Assembly: GCA_002397275.1 (NCBI GenBank)
Contig: DHAA01000016.1
Location: forward strand, 9,961 to 16,366
From: Thermacetogenium sp. UBA4966
Lineage (GTDB): Bacteria > Bacillota > DSM-12270 > Thermacetogeniales > Thermacetogeniaceae
Length of the DNA stretch: 6,406 bases
Reading direction: 5' to 3'
The notes beneath the pieces are model-generated. The model worked only from the letters and a program-made list of their open reading frames with translations. It did no database searches and had not been told where the DNA came from. Below, piece after piece: positions 1 through 5,447 of this stretch. The position numbers were made by a program, and so were the translations under genes. Within the stretch, counting starts at the first letter, position 1, and each line of letters begins with the position of its first letter.

Positions 1-1
1 A

Positions 2-1126
2 GGCGCTGTGACCAAAGCCCATGGCGGGATTCTTTTTATCGATGAGATCGGCGAGCTGCACCCCATCCAGCTGAACAAGCTCTTGAAGGTTCTCGAAGAC
101 CGTAAGGTATTCCTGGAGAGCGCTTATTACAGCTGTGAGGATACCCATATTCCGGCGCACATCCATGATATTTTTCAGAACGGCCTGCCGGCCGACTTCC
201 GCCTGGTCGGCGCTACCACCAGGCTGCCGGAGGAGATCTCTCCGGCCATTCGCTCGCGGTGTGTAGAGGTTTTTTTCCGGAGCCTGCTCCCGGAGGAAAT
301 CAGAAAAATCGCTGCCAACGCCGCTCAGAGGATCGGGTTTGCTTTTGGGCCTGGAGCGTTGGATGTCGTGGCTAAGTATGCCGACAACGGCAGGGAAGCA
401 GTCAATATCATCCAGATCGCCGCCGGGTTGGCTCAAGGCAGAGAAACAAAGGAGATTGAGGCCGCGGATGTGGAATGGGTGGTCAACAGCGGCCGCTACT
501 CTCCCCGCCCGGAGCGAAAAATTCCGGCAAAACCGGCGGTCGGCCTGGTAAACGGCCTTGCCGTAATGGGGCCGAACCTGGGTACGCTTCTGGAGATCGA
601 GGTCTCGGTAAATCCTTCTCTTCAGGAGCGCGGAGAGGTAAAGGTGACCGGAATCGTGGAAGAGGAGGAGATGGGGGGGCTGGCAGGAAGGCGTGTGCGC
701 TGCAAGAGCATGATCAGAAATTCTGTAGACAATGCCTTGACAACGCTGAGGCGTTTCGTTGAGGATGACCTGCGGAGTTATGACATCCATATCAACTTTC
801 CCGGTGCTGTGCCCACAGACGGACCCTCCGCGGGTGTGGCTATCGCTGTGGGGATTTACTCGGCTCTTACCAAAAAGCAGGTGGATCACCGCATCGCGAT
901 GACCGGTGAGATTTCTTTGCTGGGCGAGGTCAAGCCTGTGGGAGGGGTCGTCGCTAAAGTTGAGGCCGCCCGGAGGGCAGGCGCCGAAAAAGTATTGATT
1001 CCCCAAGAAAATTGGCAGGATCTCTTCAGGGAGGCCTCTCTGGAAGTAATCCCCGTCCGTAATTTGGATGAGGTGATTCAGAGGGCCATTGTTCCTGTCG
1101 GCAAAGCCGGACAGGTACCCGCATAA
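2..1126 (+). CDS. lonB: ATP-dependent protease LonB, 3' part (5' end outside window)
   Basis: LonB is an AAA+ serine protease of Firmicutes that unfolds and degrades proteins using ATP. In Bacillus subtilis it is a forespore-associated paralogue of LonA. The reading frame is already open at base 2 and runs to TAA at 1124-1126, giving 374 visible codons. Against the roughly 550-residue B. subtilis protein, about 180 N-terminal residues, including Walker A, lie upstream of the window. Numbering from the GTG at base 8, Walker B is LFIDEIGEL near residues 9-17, followed by a sensor-1-like GATTR near 68-72 and an arginine-finger-like AIRSRC near 80-85. The C-terminal half is a Lon protease domain: catalytic Ser274 in DGPSAG (codon 827-829) and catalytic Lys317 in GGVVAKVEAA (codon 956-958), 43 residues apart as in Lon. 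A Lon-type N-terminal substrate domain is not expected in LonB. The GTG at base 8 is internal, not the true start. A complete lon follows 174 bases downstream. Confidence 0.95.
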   Translation, partial: GAVTKAHGGILFIDEIGELHPIQLNKLLKVLEDRKVFLESAYYSCEDTHIPAHIHDIFQNGLPADFRLVGATTRLPEEISPAIRSRCVEVFFRSLLPEEIRKIAANAAQRIGFAFGPGALDVVAKYADNGREAVNIIQIAAGLAQGRETKEIEAADVEWVVNSGRYSPRPERKIPAKPAVGLVNGLAVMGPNLGTLLEIEVSVNPSLQERGEVKVTGIVEEEEMGGLAGRRVRCKSMIRNSVDNALTTLRRFVEDDLRSYDIHINFPGAVPTDGPSAGVAIAVGIYSALTKKQVDHRIAMTGEISLLGEVKPVGGVVAKVEAARRAGAEKVLIPQENWQDLFREASLEVIPVRNLDEVIQRAIVPVGKAGQVPA

Positions 1127-1131
1127 GCCGC

Positions 1132-1147
1132 CGCCTCCGCTGAGGCG
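1132..1147 (+). other. GC-rich hairpin just after lonB
   Basis: CGCCTC at 1132-1137 is perfectly complementary to GAGGCG at 1142-1147 across a 4-base loop, six bases after the lonB stop codon. No T tract follows, so this is not a classical intrinsic terminator. It could stabilise the lonB mRNA 3' end or act as a weak pause site. Its position and perfect stem are visible; any function is inferred. Confidence 0.35.
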
Positions 1148-1214
1148 CCCGACAGATCCGCCGGACTGGCAGACTCTCACCCACCCCCCTGTTAGTTCTA
1201 TTAAGTTCACTCTA

Positions 1215-1244
1215 TTGCAGGAACTATGAAGCTTGGGGTAGAAT
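1215..1244 (+). promoter_or_regulatory. Candidate sigma-A promoter for lon
   Basis: A TAGAAT at 1239-1244 (five of six matches to TATAAT) lies 18 bases after TTGCAG at 1215-1220 (three of six matches to TTGACA). Transcription would begin near 1251, leaving a leader of about 50 bases before the lon start. A promoter of its own is plausible because 174 bases separate the two protease genes and a hairpin follows lonB. The -35 match is weak. No CIRCE or CtsR-type heat-shock operator is visible. Confidence 0.35.
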
Positions 1245-1300
1245 GTAGTTAAGCAACTTCTCACTATTAACATCTTCCTAGCAGAAAAGGGGGTGGCAAC

Positions 1301-3718
1301 ATGTCCCAAGGACAAGAACAAGATCAGGATCAACAGTTCGAAAACAGCGTTTTGGTTCAGCGGAATGAGGAGGGACGTCTTATACCGCTGCTTCCTTTGC
1401 GCGGTCTTTTGGTTTTTCCATATATGGTGATTCATCTCGACGTGGGGAGAGAAAAGTCGGTCAGCGCCATTGATGAGGCGATGCTCCATGACCGTGAAAT
1501 ATTTCTTGTCACCCAGAGAGAGGCCCAAACAGATGAGCCGCAGGAAGGCGATCTTTATCAAGTAGGAACGATCGCTGAAATCAAGCAGTTGCTCAAGCTG
1601 CCGGGAGGGACTTTCCGCGTACTCGTAGAGGGGTTGAGACGGGGCAAGATTAAGCAGTATCTCTCTTCAGATCCCTATATCCAGGTAGTTGTCGAAGAAT
1701 TTCAGGAGAGTTACGAAAAGACCCCGCAGATCGAAGCGATGATGAGGACAGTGACCAACCAGTTTGAGGAATATGTCAAAGCGGGGAAGAAAATCCCTCC
1801 GGAAACTGCGGTTTCCATCGTTTCCATCGACGACCCGGGGCGCCTGGCGGACATCATCGCGGCGCATATCAATCTGCGGATAGGGGATAAGCAGGCGATC
1901 CTGGAGGCCTTTGATCCCAGGGAACGCTTAAAAGAGTTAGGGGGAATCCTCTCCCGCGAGATGGAAATCCTCGATCTGGAACGCAAGATCAATATGCGCG
2001 TTCGCAAACAGATGGAAAAGACGCAAAGGGAGTATTACCTGCGGGAGCAGATGCGGGCGATTCAAAAGGAATTGGGCGAAAAAGACGAGCGGCAGGCAGA
2101 GGTAGAGGAACTGAGGGAGCGCATCGCCAAAGCTAAGTTGCCGGAAGATGTTGAGGAGAAGGCCGTCAAGGAGTTGGAGCGGCTGGAAAAGATGCCGCCG
2201 ATGGTCGCCGAGGCCGTTGTGGTGCGCAATTACTTAGACTGGATTTTGTCGCTGCCATGGGCGAAGGAGACTAAGGACCGCCTCAGGTTAGATAAGGCGG
2301 AGGAAATTTTAGAGGCTGATCACTACGCTCTGCACAAGCCCAAGGAGCGGATTCTGGAGTATCTGGCGATTCGCAAGCTGGCCACCAAGATGCGGGGACC
2401 GATCCTTTGTTTCGTCGGCCCGCCGGGTGTGGGCAAGACATCGCTGGGCCGGTCGGTCGCCCGGGCGCTGGGGCGAAAATTCGTGCGTATTTCCCTGGGC
2501 GGCGTGCGCGATGAGGCGGAAATCCGAGGCCACAGGCGGACGTATGTAGGGGCGATGCCCGGCAGGATCATTCAGGGAATGAAGCAGGCGGGGACCAAAA
2601 ATCCGGTTTTCCTCCTGGATGAGGTGGATAAGATGAATGCCGATTTCCGAGGGGATCCCAGTTCAGCCCTGCTGGAGGTGCTGGATGCCGAGCAGAACTA
2701 TGCCTTCAGCGACCACTATATCGAGGCGCCTTTTGATTTATCCAAGGTGTTGTTTATCACCACCGCTAATGTGGAGTACAATATACCGCGGCCGCTGCTT
2801 GACCGCATGGAGGTGATCAACCTCTCCGGGTATACAGAGGAAGAGAAGGTAAAGATCGCCGAACGCCATCTCATCCCTAAGCAACTGAAGGAGCATGGGC
2901 TCAAACCCCAGCATCTTCAGCTGTCGGAGAACGCCCTGCGCATGATAATCAGGCAGTACACCCGGGAAGCGGGGGTGCGCAATCTGGAGCGGCAAATCGC
3001 CGCTGTCTGCCGGAAGACGGCCCGCGAGGTGGTCAATGATAAGAAATATCATGTCAAGATTACCGCTGCTAATCTAAGTGCATTTTTGGGGATTCCCCGC
3101 TATCGCTCCGGCACTATAGAGAAAGAGGATGAAGTGGGCGTGGCCACCGGGCTCGCCTGGACCGAGGTGGGCGGCGAGGTACTCAATGTAGAGGTGGGTA
3201 TTCTCAGGGGCAAGGGTAAGATCACGCTCACCGGCAAGCTGGGCGACGTGATGAAGGAATCCGCTCAAGCGGCTCTCAGCTTTGTCCGCTCCCGAGTAGA
3301 CGACCTAGAACTGGCTGAGGACTTCCACGAACAGCATGACATCCATGTCCATGTTCCGGAAGGGGCTATTCCCAAAGACGGGCCTTCGGCAGGAGTTACC
3401 ATGGCGACCGCTATGGCCTCGGCCTTAACCGGCAGATTCACCAGGCATGACGTGGCCATGACCGGGGAGGTCACCCTGCGGGGACGCGTGCTTCCGGTAG
3501 GCGGCATCAAAGAGAAGGTGCTGGCCGCGCACCGGGCGGGGATCAAAAGCGTAATCATGCCTGCGGAAAACAAAAAGGATCTCGAGGAGATCCCGGCCAA
3601 TGTCAAAAAGAAACTGAACTTTGTGTTAGTCGATCATATGGATCAGGTGTTGGACGAAGCCCTGCTTCCTGAAGGTGAAACGCCGGCAAAGGGGCAACGG
3701 CAGACGGAAGTCAATTAA
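1301..3718 (+). CDS. lon: ATP-dependent protease Lon (LonA type)
   Basis: Lon is a cytosolic homohexameric AAA+ protease that degrades misfolded and selected regulatory proteins. The 805-residue product is full length (E. coli Lon is 784). The first 26 residues are rich in Gln, Glu and Asp, then the LAN substrate-binding domain begins around LIPLLPLRG (27-35). A charged helical, coiled-coil-like segment spans about 225-305. The AAA+ module has Walker A GPPGVGKT at 373-380 (Lys379), Walker B LLDEVD with Asp440-Glu441, sensor-1 Asn490, arginine finger Arg502 in PLLDRM, and sensor-2 Arg560 in REAGVRNLE. The protease domain carries catalytic Ser696 in DGPSAG and Lys739 in GGIKEKV. No key residue is missing. 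The ATG at 1301 is set by AGGGGGTG at 1288-1295, five bases upstream. The gene follows lonB, as in Bacillus, and is closed by a terminator at 3735-3770, so it probably ends its transcription unit. Confidence 0.98.
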   Translation: MSQGQEQDQDQQFENSVLVQRNEEGRLIPLLPLRGLLVFPYMVIHLDVGREKSVSAIDEAMLHDREIFLVTQREAQTDEPQEGDLYQVGTIAEIKQLLKLPGGTFRVLVEGLRRGKIKQYLSSDPYIQVVVEEFQESYEKTPQIEAMMRTVTNQFEEYVKAGKKIPPETAVSIVSIDDPGRLADIIAAHINLRIGDKQAILEAFDPRERLKELGGILSREMEILDLERKINMRVRKQMEKTQREYYLREQMRAIQKELGEKDERQAEVEELRERIAKAKLPEDVEEKAVKELERLEKMPPMVAEAVVVRNYLDWILSLPWAKETKDRLRLDKAEEILEADHYALHKPKERILEYLAIRKLATKMRGPILCFVGPPGVGKTSLGRSVARALGRKFVRISLGGVRDEAEIRGHRRTYVGAMPGRIIQGMKQAGTKNPVFLLDEVDKMNADFRGDPSSALLEVLDAEQNYAFSDHYIEAPFDLSKVLFITTANVEYNIPRPLLDRMEVINLSGYTEEEKVKIAERHLIPKQLKEHGLKPQHLQLSENALRMIIRQYTREAGVRNLERQIAAVCRKTAREVVNDKKYHVKITAANLSAFLGIPRYRSGTIEKEDEVGVATGLAWTEVGGEVLNVEVGILRGKGKITLTGKLGDVMKESAQAALSFVRSRVDDLELAEDFHEQHDIHVHVPEGAIPKDGPSAGVTMATAMASALTGRFTRHDVAMTGEVTLRGRVLPVGGIKEKVLAAHRAGIKSVIMPAENKKDLEEIPANVKKKLNFVLVDHMDQVLDEALLPEGETPAKGQRQTEVN

Positions 3719-3734
3719 GCTTATTAGTTTGGCG

Positions 3735-3770
3735 AAGAGGCCCGTTCCTCATAGACGCGGCCTCTTTTTT
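3735..3770 (+). terminator. Intrinsic terminator after lon
   Basis: AAGAGGCC (3735-3742) pairs with GGCCTCTT (3759-3766). An inner CGT/ACG pairing (3743-3745 with 3755-3757) extends the stem past a single bulged base. The stem runs into a T tract ending at 3770. It begins 16 bases after the lon stop codon, so it separates lon from the downstream AT-rich gene pair. Confidence 0.9.
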
Positions 3771-3807
3771 ATTAGGAGTTCATACAGACGCCGCGGATTA
3801 TTCTTCA

Positions 3808-3842
3808 TTGACACTTTTATTTACGCCTTTTCATGATATAAT
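3808..3842 (+). promoter_or_regulatory. Promoter of the small protein/nucleotidyltransferase pair (extended -10)
   Basis: A perfect extended -10, TGATATAAT, lies at 3834-3842. A perfect TTGACA lies at 3808-3813, but the spacer between the hexamers is 23 bases, well above the usual 16-18. Either the extended -10 works without a standard -35, or the promoter needs an activator or DNA distortion. Initiation is expected near 3849, about 80 bases before the first gene. The site lies directly downstream of the lon terminator, as expected for an independent unit. Confidence 0.6.
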
Positions 3843-3848
3843 AACCAT

Positions 3849-3944
3849 ATGGTGGAAAATAGCTGGGCGGACTGCACAGTGCACCGGAAAGGCGATTGCG
3901 GATACTATTGGCAAAAGGCAGGTGGTTATCGTGCGGGAGATTAA
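3849..3944 (+). CDS. Possible 31-residue leader peptide (doubtful)
   Basis: An ATG at 3849 sits seven bases after the -10 hexamer, at the expected transcription start, and opens a 31-codon frame ending TAA at 3942-3944. The stop overlaps the first codons of the next gene, which starts at 3931 in another frame. The product contains two Cys, two adjacent Tyr and two Trp (for example DCGYYWQKAGG). No ribosome binding site precedes it, so it could only be read as a leaderless message. I recognise no family. A frame of this length can arise by chance. Confidence 0.15.
   Translation: MVENSWADCTVHRKGDCGYYWQKAGGYRAGD
3873..3883 (+). repeat. Palindrome TGCAC-A-GTGCA in the leader
   Basis: A perfect 5-base inverted repeat around a single central base lies about 25-35 bases downstream of the predicted transcription start and 47 bases before the GTG start of the small protein. 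Short palindromes in this position often serve as autoregulatory operators in two-gene cassettes. The symmetry is visible; the operator role is inferred. The one-base centre makes an RNA hairpin unlikely. Confidence 0.35.
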
Positions 3945-4179
3945 TTCTGAAGATTTAAAAAGGCAATATGAAGAAAAACTAAATGAAATTGAGCGCAACA
4001 TGCTGAGATTAAAGGCAAACAGAAGCAGAGCAGTCCGTACTAAACCCAGGGATTACGAAGAGTCCCGCATCCTTACGAAGATCTTTCTGCAGAAATTCAA
4101 CAGAGCTCTTGAAGAGGGTAAAATTATTTTTCAAAAGGATCGAGAGTGGTATTATGAGTTGCCGGCAGACGAACGATAG
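3931..4179 (+). CDS. Small charged helical protein, possible partner or antitoxin of the downstream nucleotidyltransferase
   Basis: I do not recognise a named family. The GTG at 3931 is chosen because AGGCAGGTGG-type sequence lies about six bases upstream; the same frame extends back to 3808, but that would place the promoter inside the coding region. The product has 82 residues and is very rich in Lys, Arg and Glu. Residues 6-30 form a likely amphipathic helix with coiled-coil character (LKRQYEEKLNEIERNMLRLK). A basic link follows (30-40), then a second helix (about 41-62), and a C-terminal segment with an aromatic cluster, WYYELP at 73-78. There is no membrane segment or signal peptide. The last 26 bases overlap the start of the nucleotidyltransferase gene, indicating coupled translation and a joint role. 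A small basic protein before a nucleotidyltransferase could be an antitoxin, DNA-binding autoregulator or adaptor. Confidence is good that it is a gene and low for its role. Confidence 0.7.
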   Translation: MREINSEDLKRQYEEKLNEIERNMLRLKANRSRAVRTKPRDYEESRILTKIFLQKFNRALEEGKIIFQKDREWYYELPADER

Positions 4180-4732
4180 CACTCCGAAAAAATCATCCTT
4201 CACCCGCATGGTCGAATTTGTCAGGGACTTTACTCGAATATCGCAAAAAAGGTATCGTCTCTACCCGATTGTTGTCGGCGGTCTTTCCGTTGCTATTTAC
4301 ACACGAAACGAATATTCAACTTTTGATGTCGATATGGTTTATCCTAACTATCAGCTTGCCGACAAAATACTTAATGAGATGAAATTCATTAAGGAAGGCA
4401 GACACTGGTATTCTGAAGAATTGGAGATTGCTGTTGAAATACCTGATCATGTATTGGCGGGAGATATGAAAAAGGTAGTTAAGTTGAGTCTTTCGGATAA
4501 AGAAGATGATTATATCTTTGTAATCGGAGTCGAAGACCTGCTTATTGATCGCATCAACGCCCTCGTACACTGGAGATCAAAAGAAGACGGCGAATGGGCT
4601 GAAAGAATATATCAGGCCTATCAAGAACAGATAGATAAGGGCTATTTTATCAAAAAAGCCGGGGAAAACCTTATTGAGGAACAAGTTCAATATCTTTTAC
4701 TCAATAATCATTTACAGAAGTATATTCAATAG
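4154..4732 (+). CDS. Nucleotidyltransferase-fold protein (DUF6036/AbiEii-like)
   Basis: The 192-residue product carries the core signature of polymerase-beta-like nucleotidyltransferases: GG-x-S at 42-45 (IVVGGLSVAIYTR), then DVD at 58-60, which would bind metal. A likely third acidic residue is Glu95 in IAVEIPD. The C-terminal part has EDLLIDRINALVHW (127-140) and SKEDGEWA (142-149), a pattern I associate with DUF6036-type proteins, sometimes misannotated as UbiD-family decarboxylases. Such proteins may transfer nucleotides to RNA or protein targets; the target here is unknown. The ATG at 4154 follows a GAGAGTGG-like site; upstream TTG 4109 and Met19 (4208) are poorer starts. It overlaps the preceding 82-residue gene by 26 bases. 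Bases 4321-4500 are about 36% G+C against about 62% for a sampled part of lon, suggesting acquisition by transfer. Function as a toxin or defence enzyme is inference. Confidence 0.8.
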   Translation: MSCRQTNDSTPKKSSFTRMVEFVRDFTRISQKRYRLYPIVVGGLSVAIYTRNEYSTFDVDMVYPNYQLADKILNEMKFIKEGRHWYSEELEIAVEIPDHVLAGDMKKVVKLSLSDKEDDYIFVIGVEDLLIDRINALVHWRSKEDGEWAERIYQAYQEQIDKGYFIKKAGENLIEEQVQYLLLNNHLQKYIQ

Positions 4733-4792
4733 CTTTTTTATGGTAATAAATGGGGAAAGAGGGGCGTACAATAGGGCAAGGGGTGATTACAG

Positions 4793-5206
4793 ATGAGAAA
4801 ACGGGAAAGAGTTTTTGCTCTGCTGCTGGGTGCGGGTGTATCCTTGCTTTTTACCCTGGCCGGGCTGTTGCTGGCGGTTGTTTATATCGTTCTTTCCGCT
4901 AAGGAGACCTATTATCTAAGCTCCTATTTCGCTGTCGTCCTTTTTTTGAGCGTCTTTTGCGGTGGTTATGCAGCCGGCCTTAAGGGGGGAGTCGGGAACT
5001 GGATGCCCGCCGGGCTGATCGGGGCGTTTACCGGAGGTATGCTCCTCTTGCTTCTCTATATACTTGTCCCCCTGGCTCCGGGCGTTGGCGAACTGCTGAA
5101 GCTGCTCCTGCTGCCTGCCCTTTTCAGTTGCTCCGGAGCGCTGATATCTGCCAACCGGGTGAGGAGGCAGCGGTCTTTGCCCCAAAATAGTTTAAGCGCC
5201 AGATAA
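4793..5206 (+). CDS. TIGR04086/YrzE-like four-helix membrane protein
   Basis: The 137-residue product is a small integral membrane protein with four predicted transmembrane segments at about 8-35, 44-63, 71-93 and 100-120, and a short basic C-terminal tail (RVRRQR). Glycine-rich helix starts such as CGGYAAGLKGGVGNW (56-70) match my memory of the TIGR04086/DUF3792 family (B. subtilis YrzE), which is found in Firmicutes and has no established function. The ATG at 4793 follows AAGGGGTGA at 4778-4786 with six bases between. Only 60 bases separate it from the nucleotidyltransferase stop, with no convincing terminator or promoter between them, so it may be transcribed from the upstream cassette. 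Its GC-rich composition matches the surrounding chromosome rather than the cassette. A terminator follows at 5239-5262. Confidence 0.8.
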   Translation: MRKRERVFALLLGAGVSLLFTLAGLLLAVVYIVLSAKETYYLSSYFAVVLFLSVFCGGYAAGLKGGVGNWMPAGLIGAFTGGMLLLLLYILVPLAPGVGELLKLLLLPALFSCSGALISANRVRRQRSLPQNSLSAR

Positions 5207-5238
5207 ACCCGCTGTTGGGAACTGTCGGCACAGTGCTC

Positions 5239-5262
5239 TGCCGGGAATGCCGGCATTTTTTT
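5239..5262 (+). terminator. Intrinsic terminator after the YrzE-like gene
   Basis: TGCCGG (5239-5244) pairs with CCGGCA (5250-5255) around a 5-base loop, followed directly by seven T residues (5256-5262); more T-rich sequence continues to about 5284. It lies 32 bases after the stop codon. CGGCA at 5226-5230 could pair with TGCCG at 5239-5243 instead, which would disrupt the terminator stem. Confidence 0.85.
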
Positions 5263-5290
5263 ATGTCTTTTTTTATGTTTTTTTGGCTCT

Positions 5291-5348
5291 CTGCAAAAAT
5301 GAGGCAACCGGACCAAAGAAAGTCCGGAAAGATGAAAAGCATGTGCAG
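5291..5348 (+). ncRNA. Candidate structured leader element upstream of the TDT transporter gene
   Basis: The stretch can fold into a closed element. CTGCA (5291-5295) pairs with TGCAG (5344-5348), ATG (5299-5301) pairs with CAT (5340-5342), and inside lies a perfect 6-base-pair hairpin, CCGGAC (5308-5313) with GTCCGG (5322-5327), carrying an A-rich 8-base loop. The unpaired strands AGGCAA and AAAGATGAAAAG flank the hairpin. No T tract follows, so it is not a terminator. It does not match the conserved cores of SAM-I, c-di-GMP-I or fluoride riboswitches as I know them. It lies 100 bases before the transporter start and could be an unrecognised regulatory RNA, or a protein-binding hairpin. Confidence 0.3.
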
Positions 5349-5431
5349 TGATTATTCAAGCGGGCTTAATTAAAATGTAAGTGAGTCAAAGTTTTCGCGG
5401 TGGAAGAAAAAGAGCGCTGAAAATTAGTATT

Positions 5432-5441
5432 AGGAGGAGAT
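5432..5441 (+). promoter_or_regulatory. Strong ribosome binding site that sets the TTG start of the transporter gene
   Basis: AGGAGGAGAT differs from the ideal AGGAGGTGAT at one base. It is six bases before the TTG at 5448, the only initiation codon at proper distance in the transporter frame. The ATG at 5440-5442 overlaps this site and opens only a 14-codon frame, so it is not used for this gene. Confidence 0.8.
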
Positions 5442-5447
5442 GTTGTT

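Noticed and set aside
1667..3606. Minus-strand open frames opposite lon
   Set aside because: They are shadows of a long, fully conserved lon frame and have no recognisable domains or ribosome binding sites.
3808..3930. N-terminal extension of the small protein, starting at TTG 3808
   Set aside because: It would be translated from the TTG of the TTGACA hexamer through the TATAAT box and has no ribosome binding site; GTG 3931 has one.
4109..4153. Upstream TTG start for the nucleotidyltransferase
   Set aside because: It has no ribosome binding site and would enlarge the overlap with the small gene to 71 bases; ATG 4154 has a GAGAGTGG-like site.
4767..4772. TACAAT as a -10 box for the YrzE-like gene
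   Set aside because: Transcription would begin inside the ribosome binding site at 4778-4786, and no -35 lies at the right distance.
5284..5296. Sigma-54 promoter (TGGC...TGCA)
   Set aside because: Only six bases lie between GG and GC; sigma-54 promoters need ten.
5302..5313. AGGCAACCGGAC as part of a SAM-I riboswitch
   Set aside because: It recalls the GGCAACC of SAM-I, but the other conserved core segments of that class are absent on both sides.
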